DNA of 64,000 nucleotides from Epinephelus fuscoguttatus (lineage: Eukaryota > Chordata > Actinopteri > Perciformes > Serranidae). Location: NCBI RefSeq assembly GCF_011397635.1, contig NC_064757.1:31573339-31637338 (forward strand), read 5' to 3'. Of the stretch, positions 49,131-60,632 are shown piece after piece (position 1 is the stretch's first letter; every line of letters begins with the position of its first letter). The translations under genes and the position numbers were made by a program. Under the pieces are notes generated by a model, which ran no database searches, was not told where the DNA came from, and worked only from the letters and a program-made list of their open reading frames with translations.

Positions 49131-50780
49131 CTGATTCGGTTACTGTTGATTGTTTCCACTCTAAATTTCTATTTGTTTTAGATTTTAAAACTACCAGTCT
49201 CTCCTGTTCAGTGTATTTAAATATTAAACATACGGATATTGATATTTTATATTTATTTTGAACGTTTAACAAGACAAAAGACAAGAACATACAAACAAGC
49301 AGACAGAAAGAAAGTAGTATTTACCAATAATGAAAAGCATAATGAAGAGCATTTGTCAGTGTTACTTTGATTTACACATCTGAAAAGGAGTAGGAGAAAA
49401 TATAAACTTATTAAATCCCACCCCTTCTCCATAAGTCACTGAGTGATCCATGATTTACAGGTATAAACATAAGTCGTATTTAACAAACGCTTTCAGATAG
49501 TAGATGATAATAGATGTTATTACTATCAGCAGCCGTTATTAGCAGCATTTTGACGTCTGCTGTATAGGCCGACTTCAACATTTAGTTTTACTCTTTCTCC
49601 CATCTCTCTTTCCATCTGAGTATTGACACACAGGTGTTTGAATTAAATCACGCTGTGAGGCATCTGGTTGCCTGATATTTTACTGTGACTCACTTCAGTC
49701 TATTTTTTGCAGAAAAAAATGACTGTTTGATTAATACGGTGTTTTTTGTTCGCTCCTTCTGAGTCATTTTCAGTGAGATCAGAGTCCTAACATTGTAATG
49801 TTTTCTTGTTTGTAACATTATTATGTATTAGATTTTTCATCTGTTTGATAAAGGATCAGTGGTGAAGTCTTGAATTTACTTGATTTGATAGCGTTTACAC
49901 CTTTTATCTACCTCTACGTCCATTAAAGAGAAGTCTGGTGATATTTCTTTTTTTGTGGTCATTGTCAACAAACAAAGACCAGGACAACAGGGAACTGATC
50001 CAACTTATAAGTGATGCCTGATACATCTTATTCCTCTGTGACATAGAGCTCAATTGTCAAGCTACTGGCTGACATGTTTCAACATGTTTCTTCAGTTTTC
50101 CACTTAAATCTACAGCAGAGTAAAAATGAGAGTACAGCATATATACTTAAACCTGTTTTAAAAATACAAATTTCCAGTAGGAACTAATGGGCTCAAGGCT
50201 GAGCGGCACAGACAGGCTGCTGAACTTGAAAAGAATTGTGAGACAGACTAAAGCATGATTTATAGATTTATAGTTATACATTAAGGAGTTACTGTACAGT
50301 GAAGCTACCGAGCCTACGCAGGAAGCTGTCAGAGCCCACTCCTTTTCACCACATATCTAACAAATTCATTTCTTCTGCAAAGCCTCCACTCAACGCCATC
50401 ACTCTGCATCTTAGTGAATTAATGAAGGTAAACACAGCAGTTGCACGGGTGTAGTCTCCAATTCACTAACACAAAACGTTGTTAGTTACCTGGATGAAAC
50501 TCTAGTTGTGTAAATACATTGTAGCCGAAGCAAAGCAATTTGGTTGAATCACATATGACACATCAGTGTAGTGTAATCCCATGCATGAGGCATAAAGATG
50601 GATTAACGCATTGACGTTCTTGTTTTCTTGTAATGGGTTTTGTTGACAATGACAACAAAAGAGAACCAGCTGTATCCTGAAAAACAAGTCCATTTAATGA
50701 TGTGACAGCACTGGTTAAGGTTTAATTAGGGTCAGGCCCAAAGATGATGTCATGGTTTGGGTTAAGATAATTGCTTAGTT
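49131..50780. other. Intergenic, AT-rich, no feature recognised
   Basis: 49240-49420 (GAAAAGGAGTAGGAGAAAAT ATAAACTTATTAAATCCCAC) resembles antisense LINE 3' sequence, but too weakly for a call. No gene. Confidence 0.35.
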
Positions 50781-50782
50781 AA

Positions 50783-52762
50783 AGGTCTAGTGTAGGATTA
50801 AGTTGCATGTAGCAGGGAGGTAGCAAATTATAACCAACTGAAATTTCCTCCATGTCCCAAGCGTGTAGGAGAACTATTCTGGCCAATGTGAAAAACACGA
50901 ATAGCCCTATGTAGAGCCAGTGTTTGAGTTGTCCATTCTGAGCTACTGTAGAAACAACAAGGCAGAATTCGTGGAAGAGCACCCGCTCCCTGTGCAGAAA
51001 TAAACGGCCCATTCCAAAGCCTGGTATAAACTGTGTGATTCTGGGCTGTCCCAGTCCCCAAAGTTGTCGAAATCCGGCGCTTGGACAGTGACTTTAGGCA
51101 TCAGAAACCAAAGACAAAAAGCGTCCTTTAGCGTCAGCATTATACATGGCCGGTTGCTGTTATAGTTTAACAGGAGGAAACACAAAGAGACAAGGACGAA
51201 AGTTAAGGCGGCGAAAGTCCTAGTGGGGCAGGCAGCAGGGTGGCGGATGGGTCCAACAAACACTGACTTTCACCTGAGAGAGTGGTGTTTGCATCCTGTA
51301 AGATTGTAAAGCCAAACCCTGTGTTTTTGTTGCCTAAACCCAACCATGTGTGTTTGTTGTTGAAGGAAAAACATCAGTTTGTGCTGTTGTACCGATGTAG
51401 TGCATTTATTTTGAAAGAGACTGTATGTAAACGTTACATTTCCTGTGAATACGGAGATGTATCTTGAAAGAAGCCAATCTGACACGTTGTCCTGGAACAT
51501 CAACAACCAATGCACCCAGGGTACCTTGCACGTCGTATGTGGACGTGGAAAGTCTATGACCAAACGTCAGTGTGTGACGAGGTCGGAGCGAGAATGTGTT
51601 ATCGTGAAAGAAATGTGGCGATATCTGGTCGTGGCTCTAAAACGGTGGTCCTACATCACACAGTGAGAGAGGTTCAATGATGGCACATGCCACGGTCTTG
51701 TGATCAAAGACAGCCTGGGATAAAATTCTGACAGTGTCTGAAATTTGGATGACCATCTCACTGTGTGACTGCTGTTATGATGTCTGCTCACAAACCAATA
51801 GAAATGCAGCATGAAATGACGCACTGATCAGCGCCACAATGCTAACATGAGCTCTCGTTGCAAAATTGGCGCACCAAGTTGGCCCCTTTTCCCCAGCTAT
51901 GACCGCATCCATATTCTCCTCCGCCGCCACCTCCTCTTCAAACTTTCTCAACACACATAATGCCACTATAGCAACAGCTTGATTCATGTTTGTTTTCATG
52001 TTTCTCTTACAACTACAGTGGCATAGATAGATGACACGCTAATGACATTTTGTTCTTGCGTATTGATGTCAGTGGGCATACGTCATTGCCTATGATTCAG
52101 TAGGCGCTGTCATTGTACATTCTGCACACATCAAACTTGATGTTTTACCCAAGTTTATTAGATCCATGTCGTACAGTGTAGCTGCACTAAACTTATGAGA
52201 TTGCTCAAATCTCACAGTCTGTAGGAGCTTTAAGGTAGTCTGAGTGGGAAGAAGTTCGCTGCATAGATCAGCCTCTCATTGGGCGGAACGAGCCACCCGC
52301 AGAAGTCCCGCCTTACCACCTCCGGTTGTGTAGCAGTTTCAACCCTTTTCAACACGTCCTTTACTAACTTTTGCGGTGTTTGATCTTGCGGGGATGTAGC
52401 CATTTTTCTGCCATGGTTTGCGTCCTGTAGGCGATATTTTTGTGGGCATGTTACACCAAAACCTGTTTCCCCCCGGCAATATTTTTGCAAGCGCCCCGTT
52501 GCTGTGGCACCACCCAGAATGATTGTGATTGGTTGAAAGACATACAAGTAGCCGGGGCGTTTTTCTTCTCCAATCTTAAAGTGAGAGTCAGCCCAGCCAG
52601 ACCTTTCTTTTCTTGAGAATGGTCTGGTGAGCGAGACTAGGTTTAAGGTAACGAAAACACGACGATTCCTAGTTTCACGTGATTAGAACTAATATAAAAA
52701 AGATACTTTTTATATTATCTTCAATGTCTGCCAGTATATCCCCTTAAATCCTACACAGGACT
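50783..52762. repeat. Nested repeat mosaic with weak outer inverted ends
   Basis: GTCTAGTGTAGGATTAAG at the left and CTTAAATCCTACACAGGA (52735-52760) at the right are inverted relatives. Between them lie MITE family A copy 6, a segment with repeated inverted CACACAGTGAGA/TCTCACTGTGTG (51657, 51758) and another short-TIR element (about 52236-52641, AGTCTGAGTGG.../...GAGCGAGACTAG). The order of insertion is plausible but not proven. Confidence 0.45.
51043..51600 (+). mobile_element. MITE family A, copy 6, full length
   Basis: CCAAAGTTGTCGAAATCCGG, CGCTTGGACAGTGACTTTAG, GGACAAGGACGAAAGTTAAG, CACCCAGGGTACCTTGCACG and GACGAGGTCGGAGCGAGAAT occur in family order over 558 bp. Confidence 0.9.
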
Positions 52763-53184
52763 TAAGGTTTGAAAAAATCTTTCCTTGTGCCCCCCCCCCC
52801 CTGGCAGTGAGAGTACTTTTACAAACGCTCATTGCATCTCCTCTGCCCCCAGGAGCTCTCTCATCAGGACTTTCTGTGGAAATATTAATCCTTCCTCTGA
52901 ACACTGAGTATAACTTCCGCCAAACTCTTAGTTGCTGCTCCATCACTATGGTCTCCTCTCTCCTCCTACCACCTTCAGCTCTGGCTGGTTGACCACAACT
53001 CTGGCAAACTGGGAAATACAGACCTTTCCCTGCTCTATCAGTATTGTGTGAATTTGTTTGGCGAGGGCTTGAATGTAAAGTATGTTTATATGTTTAAGTC
53101 TCACCCGCCGTCTTTAATGGTGCACAATGCAGGAATTGTTGGTTACTGTTTGTAAACACAACATTCAAACTTGGCTTCTTGTCC

Positions 53185-53680
53185 AACCCAGTCTCAGGTT
53201 AGACACCGACAAACAAAGCTGTCCTTTCATGTCAGCATGATATGTGGCTGGTCGCCATCATTGCTTAACAGTGCCAGCAAAGGGACAACAGCGAAAGTTA
53301 AATTGGCGATAGAGGGTGGGAGGGGACAATCATCGACTTTCACCTGGGAGGCCGGCGTTTGCTTCCCCTTTGATTGTAAAGCCAAACCCTGTTCTTTTTT
53401 CCTAAACCTCACCATGTGTTTTTGCTGCTTAAACCCAACCATGTGTATGTTTACCAGTAACCAAATTTATATTGAAAGAGACTGTATGCAAAGTGTAAAT
53501 TTCCTGTGAAAATGGAAGGCTATTTTGAAAAGAGATAATGCATGTAACAGGCAGAACTTGACACGGCATCTAAGAACATCAACAAACAACACACCCAGGG
53601 TACCTTTCATGTCATATCTTGACTTGGAAAGTCCGTGACCAAACGTCAATATGTGACAGGGTCGGAGTGAGAATGTGTTA
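53185..53680 (+). mobile_element. MITE family A, copy 7
   Basis: It retains TGTCAGCATGATATGTGGCT, GGCGTTTGC, AAGCCAAACCCTGTTC, CACCCAGGGTACCTTTCATG and GGTCGGAGTGAGAATGTGTT. The left part is diverged and shortened. Confidence 0.87.
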
Positions 53681-54176
53681 CCCTCTCTTTATACTGATGG
53701 TACGTACACTCCATCTGTAGTATTGTAGGAACAATACATTTGTTATCATGGAAAAGCTAATACTTTGGCAAGCTAACTTCTTCATCCTCTCCTTCTTTGC
53801 TAGCTGGGTAAAATAAAAGGTAAAATTCAACCCCAGATTACATCCAGATTTGGAATGAGCTTTGTCTGCTTGGCATTTTGCCTCGCTACCTTTGCCTTTT
53901 TTCAGCACTGTTTCCACGATTTTCATAGCCTTCATTTAAATGCATGCTGCTACTACCTGGTTGCTACTTTTCTATAAAGCTGGGAGCTACATGCCCACAA
54001 ACATCCCAAACATGGCAAAATACCAAGAAAATAGTAAAACACAGAGTCTCTGCAGATAAATACACCATCACACACTTCTAGTGGGTCAAAAGTGGTGACT
54101 AAGAGGGATTCATTTTTGTGTTTATACATCATTTTATGGGAAATTCCTGCATAGTATACCTTTGGGCAGTGGTCCC

Positions 54177-54300
54177 CAACTGGTCCAGCCATGGGGTCCA
54201 GATTTCTCTTTAGTCATTAGTTCAAGGTCCACAGAGTTTAATACATTCAGCATCATGCTTGCATTTGGCCATGTCCTTGAACAAGTTTGCTGCCATCACC
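54177..54300 (+). mobile_element. hAT-like MITE, truncated copy 3 of 3
   Basis: CAGTGGTCCCCAACTGGTCC, AGCCATGGGGTCCAGATTTC, TTCAAGGTCCACAGAGTTTA, then CATCATGCTTGC; the right half is absent. Confidence 0.7.
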
Positions 54301-55371
54301 TGACTTCCTTTGTTACTGCGTCATAATTACCATGGCCGTTAAAGGGCTTTGTAAAGGTATCTCACACTAGTTCAAACAACTAATGTTTCATGGATAGAGC
54401 AGTCTCATGGTCAGTTTAGTTTGTTTTCAGTTTGCGTCATGTATATATATATTTTTTTATTTATCAGTTATTTAACAATTCGGTAATTGAAAAATTCGGT
54501 TTTGGGATGGCAAAATTAGCCTGCACGTGCACCTCTGTTATTCTAAATGATTGAACTTAAATCTGAAGATAAAAGAAGCTTTAATGATGTTTCACTATGT
54601 TTTTTAAGCTCACACAACATAACAAGTATGCTACAGTGGAAGCTTTCTTTAAGAAACTCAGTCTGACGTTGCAGTTTTCCACAGAGCAGCATGTCAGTCA
54701 AAGCAGCCACACACACACACAGTCAAGCTGCACAGATCAGTGACACCACGCCAGACAGGCTGACGGCAACACACACACACACACACACACAGTGCATTGT
54801 GCTGCACCTGATAGAGTGTCTAAGGGACCCACCTGTTCAATAGGTGGAGTGATTGGTAGATTTAGACTGGTTAAATAATTTATCAGGTCTGGTAACTGTA
54901 TCCTTTAAAGTGGGGAAAGGGAATGGCACTACACACCTCTGATCAAACACCAAACACAGAGAGCTTCTCATCACTGTGCTGCAGAGAAACTGCATATGTT
55001 AAGGCCATTTTATGCTGAAATCTTCACTTCATCTATCTTTAATTTTCTCAGGATCTGGGAATATTTATCATTGTGAAGTAGCTTTGATATGGTAAACCGG
55101 TGCAAATGGAGAATTTCTCTTTCTTCAGCATGATGTAAGTTAGCGTGCATGAAAAAATCACACATGGAAACACGTCCTACATGATTGTACAAGGCACAGT
55201 GTTATCGATCCACAGGGGGAAAAAGCAGTGGGGTGAAAAGAAGCTGCTGTAAAATATCCATCACTGATCAGTTAATGTTGTGATGCTCATACACGCTGTC
55301 TGTATTGTCTGTCAGTGTACTTATTGACCTATACGAAGAGGTATGACAGGACAGAGTTTGGCAATCTGATA

Positions 55372-55374
<3 letters not shown>
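54301..55374. other. Intergenic with short CA runs
   Basis: Short (CA)n runs occur at about 54709-54720 and 54769-54791. No gene or transposon end was identified. Confidence 0.4.

Positions 55375-55414
<40 letters not shown>
55375..55414. repeat. (TG)n microsatellite
   Basis: TG array of 40 bp. A short CA run follows at 55550-55568. Confidence 0.95.
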
Positions 55415-55419
<5 letters not shown>

Positions 55420-56528
55420 TAGAGAGAGGAGGAGGAGGAGCTGATAATTGAAACATGGCTCCTCGATTGCTCAGTGCCTCCCCAGAGTATTATTTTTTTC
55501 TCCACATGAAGGCTCACACATCAATATAATACTCTTTCCCTCTCTTTCACACACACACACACACACACAAACGTACCAACAGCATGCAGTCCATATGGAT
55601 GTGCCGTCCTCCCACAGTCACACTGATTCACACTGACAGCCATACTGAGCGGCTCAAGCAGTCAGGACACAAATAGTATCAGCTCTCGACCATCAGCCTG
55701 CATATTTTCCTGCAGCAGGCTTCATGTAAAGCACCACGCTGCACACAGCCGCATCTTACGAACACATACAGCTGTGCAGATGTTTTTCTGTCATCTCTCA
55801 GTCAAGGTTGCTGTTCTGCTTTTTCTGCTGTTTTATGTAACAAACTGAAAACAGAAGGTGGTGCATTTCCAAAAGTTCATCAGTCTGGCACCCTCACTAC
55901 CGTCCAAACTACCATCTGCGAAGCTGTTTTTCTGTTGTCAAGTGATTCAACTTGTTTTTGTTTTTCATCGAAAACCCTTTCTGCTTCAGCTTAACTGTTT
56001 TCTGGGAAATTACATTACAGGGAAAAGAAGTTGTAGAACAAAAGGTCAAAATAGAGAGCTCTTTCTTGTGTAACAGTTTTTAAGTTAGAATTAGAGTGAA
56101 AATAGATAGAGATTTACAATTGAGTTACTGTTGCTAGAGTTAAGCTTTGTCCAGGTTTTAGCCAGCCCCCAGGAACACCCCCGGGCTTTGAAACCAGTTT
56201 GACATTGTGGTCAAACCATTGAATTACAACTCCCGGGTGTCAGAAATTAATTTTTTTGTCCACCTGCCACTGTGACTGATGGATTCCAAAATCTGTCTCT
56301 CAATAGATAACCATTGCTTTTTTGGCTGGTGAGTGAAGCAAATCTAGCAGCCACTTGAATATTTTACCAGCATTTCAATCAGGAGAGACAGAAATATGGA
56401 ATAAAGATAATATTTAATACAGAATATAAGTGTACAGATTAACAGATTGATTTGTGCTGATTAGGATTACCAGAAGTCTTTAGTGCTTGGACACCAGAGG
56501 GAGAGAATTTGTGATTGAGAGACATCTA
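55415..56528. other. Intergenic, no feature recognised
   Basis: Open frames here are short and without family resemblance. Confidence 0.4.
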
Positions 56529-56687
56529 AGCGGCAGCATTATAAATCCCCCATGGAGTCCAGACACTGGTGGTGGTGGCTGCTGACTCTGAGGCCGATGA
56601 CAGCTGAAGCGTATCCATAAAGACAAGGTGGTGATGGGGACATGGAGGGCGTGCACAACGGCAGCAAGAAAGAACGTATTTAAAATG
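56529..56687 (+). repeat. Dispersed repeat B, copy 2
   Basis: AGCGGCAGCATTATAAATCC, AGTCCAGACACTGGTGGTGG, CTGCTGACTCTGAGGC, AAGGTGGTGATGGGGACATG and GCAGCAAGAAAGAAC parallel 27952-28147. The GGT tract is short here. Confidence 0.75.
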
Positions 56688-56689
56688 AG

Positions 56690-57474
56690 AGGCAGTAAGA
56701 TGATAGACTGACAGAGAAGGTGTGTCACTGTGCTGTTGGTTGATGGTGAATCAGCTGATGACTCCATTGACTTAATGACACCTAGAGATAGTGAGTGAGC
56801 ATATGTGCAAGGAGTGAATGGCAGGGTGAGAAAGAAAACTTACAGCCTGAGCATGAGTATTGTCTCCCTGACTGAACTTTCACTAGAGCTTCATTTAGCA
56901 GGTGGCTGGTGCTAATTTTCAACAAAGTCCAGGTCCGTCATGTGATGCCAATGGGCCACAAAGACTTTTTTACCATTGACTTACATTGGGAAGAAGATGT
57001 GTGAATCAGTGGATAAGTATTACAGTTCCCATAAAATGACTTGTTTCACTCTCAGGATTTGATCTATTTGCTCCAATAACAAGTTTAAAACTAAATCACA
57101 TGATTTTATCCATTCACGAAAACAGGAGTCAGCTGCGCAGCTGACGTAAGTTAGCTGCTTGATGGAAGTCTTGAGTGCAGTTGCTCTATGGGCCCCATGA
57201 TGGGTAGATCCAGGTCATTTCATTCCACTCAGTGTGCCACTGAGCACTTTCTGTCTCCAACAGTGTATCCAGTTCTCTTTTTACATCCATTGGTTTTAGT
57301 CACTACAATTAGTTGTGCTTTTATTTTTAAAAAGTCATGGTTTTGGTTTTTAAAAAAAAAGCTAAGCAGCTTGCAGATATGTTATTACAAACCTTATGTG
57401 ACTTTGCAGATACATTTGTTAAAAATGTTTCCTACTTATGTTTATTTAAAAACAAACAGCATTATGTTTCTCAT
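56690..57474. other. Intergenic, weak repeat similarity only
   Basis: TACCATTGACTTACATTGGG at 56971-56990 is a motif frequent in fish foldback repeats; no boundaries were found. Confidence 0.35.
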
Positions 57475-58065
57475 GAGCTCAGTCTCACTCTGGAGTCGTC
57501 AAAATCCGGTGCTTGGGCAGTGACTTGTAGCATCAGAAACCAACGGAAAAAGGCGTCCTTTAATGTCAGCAATGATATGTGGCCAGTTGCAGTTATAGTT
57601 TAACGGCACCTGGCGACGTCGGGGAAACGCGGAGGGACAAGGATGAAAGTTAAGATGGCAAATGTCCGACTGGGGCAGGCAGGATGGGTAGGGGATAGGT
57701 CCAACAAACACCAACTCTTACCCGAGAGAGCAGTGTTCGCATCCTGAAAGACTGTAAAGCCAAACCCTGTTCCTTTTTCCTAAACCTAACCACGTGTGTT
57801 TGTTGTTTAAGAAAAAAAAACATCAATTTGCGGTGTTGTACCGATGTAGTGTGTTTATTTTGAAAGAGGCTGTATGTAAATGGTAATTTTCCTGTGAAAA
57901 CAGAAGTGTATTTTGAAAGAACACAATGCATGTAACAGGTAGAACTTGACATGGTGTCCCAGAACGTCAACAACCAACGGACCCATGGTACCTTGCACGT
58001 CGTATGAGGACGTGGAAAGTTGATGACCAAAACATCAATATGTGACGAGGTCAGAGTGAGAATTT
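57475..58065 (+). mobile_element. MITE family A, copy 8, full length
   Basis: GAGCTCAGTCTCACTCTGGA, CAAAATCCGGTGCTTGGGCA, GGACAAGGATGAAAGTTAAG, CACCAACTCTTACCCGAGAG, GGTACCTTGCACGTCGTATG and GACGAGGTCAGAGTGAGAAT in family order over about 590 bp. Confidence 0.9.
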
Positions 58066-58864
58066 GATAGGACAGATTAAAAAGACAAAAGAAATAAACA
58101 TAATATAAGCAGTCAGGCTGATAGAAATTTAATTCTTTATATGGATCAAACTACAGAAGTGCTAGATCCTACATTTCCCACAATACAAAAAAACTTATCA
58201 ACGTAGTGTTTAAATGCTCAGAGCAATAAAATCCGACACGTCTTTGTAGTGTCCCTGTTGTTTCCACATTACAACTTGAAGCTCATGAACACACCAAAGT
58301 CAGAAGAATGACTTCCCATAGGACCAACTGAGGAGCACGTGAATGCAGCATTAGTCCATCGCTGCTTGGTAAATGCCCCGTTTTTCTGGTATAAATTTGC
58401 TTTCTCCAAACCTCAGTGGCATCCACAGTTATTTTCTCCATATTTAAGACAGAGTAGCCGACAATATCTAGCTGTTTTCACATGTGTAGCAACTCCTTGT
58501 CACTAGTAAACCGATTTATACAGTAAAGAGTAGAAGAACATCCGTCTATGTGTCGGTTATTTTTTAAAGAAGCACTTGGCCTTTTCTTTTTTCTGCTGCC
58601 AATCATTTTCTAACTCTTGGTATCACTTTCTTCCAGCTTGCTTTGGAGCATATCTCCATATTATATGTCAACACACAATGTCAACAAAATGAGCAAACTC
58701 CCAGTGAATTTGTGTGTCGTCCTCATGCTGCTTCAAGATTTAAGACCATCTAGCTCTGGGCTCCTCTGCAGGAAGTCCCAGGTGGTAGGATTTATGTGCG
58801 AGGAGTTTTTATCAAGTATTTACTGTATCTCTCTCCCTTAGAGCTGTCAGTCCTTGTCACCCAG
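58066..58864. other. Intergenic, no feature recognised
   Basis: No exon, RNA or repeat recognised. Confidence 0.4.
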
Positions 58865-58896
58865 CTCCTCCTCCTCCTCCTCCTCCTCCTCCTCCT
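58865..58896. repeat. (CTC)n microsatellite
   Basis: About ten CTC units. Confidence 0.95.
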
Positions 58897-59173
58897 GCCT
58901 GCTCATCTCAATCCCCCACACATGCACACAAAATCACACTCACACAGGCAGCTGAAGCTGCCTCCCTTATGTTTAAGTCCCAGTTGGTATTTCTGCCTCA
59001 CCTTGAGAGTAGCCCCAGTGACAGGTGACATTACGGAGAGAAAGAGAGGAAGGTGACTGTAAAATAGATTGGAAACAATGGGGAGATGGAGGACGGATTT
59101 GTGCTGACATCTAGGGTGAAGAAAGACTATAAATATTAATATGAACGGCTGATTAAATGACTGTTGTTTTCCA

Positions 59174-59176
<3 letters not shown>

Positions 59177-59221
<45 letters not shown>
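59177..59221. repeat. (TG)n(CG)n microsatellite
   Basis: TG array of 38 bp ending in GCGCGCG, with Z-DNA-forming potential. Confidence 0.9.
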
Positions 59222-59222
<1 letters not shown>

Positions 59223-59941
59223 CATTTTAATTGCAAGTTAAATTAGGTTAGGTCTTTGAAATGTAGCTCTGTGGATCAATTAAATCTCCTCAGAGTGTTG
59301 AACAATAGATATCAAAAGAGAAAAGGAGCACAGGACAGAATGGAGGTCTGTGATTGGGTTTATGGGATCAGTAGGGAAGAAAAATCACATTAAAAAAAAA
59401 ATATAATAACCATTTTTTAATAATTTTTTTTTCACGCAGCGTATAATGTGCTTTACAGTGGCTTTGATTTATGTTTATGTAGCTAACGTTTGCTAGAGCC
59501 TCGAATCACAGTGTGTTCTCAGCCTCACTACTTGCCACCACAGACTACCTGGTTGAGCAGCAGCTTGTGAGACTGACCCAGTCAGCGGCTGCAGAAACCC
59601 AAATCCCCAGCTCCTGGGGATCAGACAGCACCGACTCACTGCCACATTAGCAAACTTTATGTTGCTGCCATTACACAGGTTAGACCCAGCACTGCCACTG
59701 GCCACCAGCCTGCTGTGACACCTGGCAGTGGGGGCTTTTGCACTGGATGAATAAGAGCTGCAGCAGTGGGGAGCGAGGTGGATGTACTGCAGGGTCGCTA
59801 GCAGCTAGTTCTTGTCTCACTTGTGGTCTGATGAACAGAGACAGGGAGAGAGTGGGGTGACTCTGGGCTGAATGAAAGAGCTGCGAGCAACTGCACAATG
59901 AAATAAGATTAAATAAATAAATCAATGTATGGAGAACATAC

Positions 59942-60385
59942 GCTGGACCGTCGTGGTGAAGAGGGATCTGAGTTGGAAGGCAAAGCTTTTGATTTACGGG
60001 TCCATCTATGTCCCAACCTTCACCTATGGTCATGAGCTCTGAATAGTGACCAAAAGAATGTGATTGTTGACACAAGCCGCCGAAGTGCGTTTCCACCATG
60101 GGGTGGCTGGGCTCAACCTTAGAGATAGTATGAGGAGCTCAGACCTCCTGAGGGAGCTCGGAGTAGAGTCACTGCTCCTTTGCGTCTGAAGGGGTTAGTT
60201 GAGGTGGTTCGGGCATCTGATCAGGATGCCTCCTGGGTGCCTCCCATTAGAGATGTTATGGGCATGTCCCACTGGTAGGAGGCCCTGGAGCAGACCCGGA
60301 ACACGCTGGAGGGATTATATATGAGAGAGGGATGTCTGAGGTGCTTTGCTGGGTGTGAGGCGGATGAAAATGGATGGATGGATGG
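59942..60385 (+). pseudogene. RTE-like LINE 3' end (5'-truncated), (ATGG)n tail
   Basis: The plus strand reads through pieces such as TVVVKRDLSWKAKLLIYGSI, TFTYGHEL, LLRELGVESLLL, RWFGHLIRMPPG and RPWSRPGTRWRDYI, with stops and frame slips. This is the C-terminal region of RTE/Rex3-type ORF2. The 3' end is GGATGAAAATGGATGGATGG ATGG. The 5' end is truncated at about 59942. It is the same family as the minus-strand relic at 45665-46140. Confidence 0.75.
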
Positions 60386-60632
60386 AAAACACTGGGTTAG
60401 TGTATGAAGTGTGTGCAAATACCCATCTGATGGGAGACGACAGAAAGGGAGAACTGCAGGAGGGTGTATTATCAAATTCTGCTTTTTCTCCAGCTTTAAT
60501 TCAAACATATCCCCGTTTAACTACTTAGTTTCATATTTTCAAACAGTATAGTAAAGGGAAAGACAAAGCTGCTAACGTTAGCGTAGACTCTAAGAAGTCA
60601 AGGCACAATCCTCCAAACTCTTATTATATATA

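Noticed and set aside
51775..51999. Minus-strand 74-codon frame starting MKTNMNQAVAIVALCVLRKF
   Set aside because: It faintly recalls the N-terminus of PIF/Harbinger-type proteins, but there is no nuclease domain and it lies inside a mosaic of small repeats. Too weak to call.
52230..52547. 105-codon minus-strand frame
   Set aside because: The sequence belongs to a short inverted-repeat element; an open frame in a repeat without a recognisable domain.
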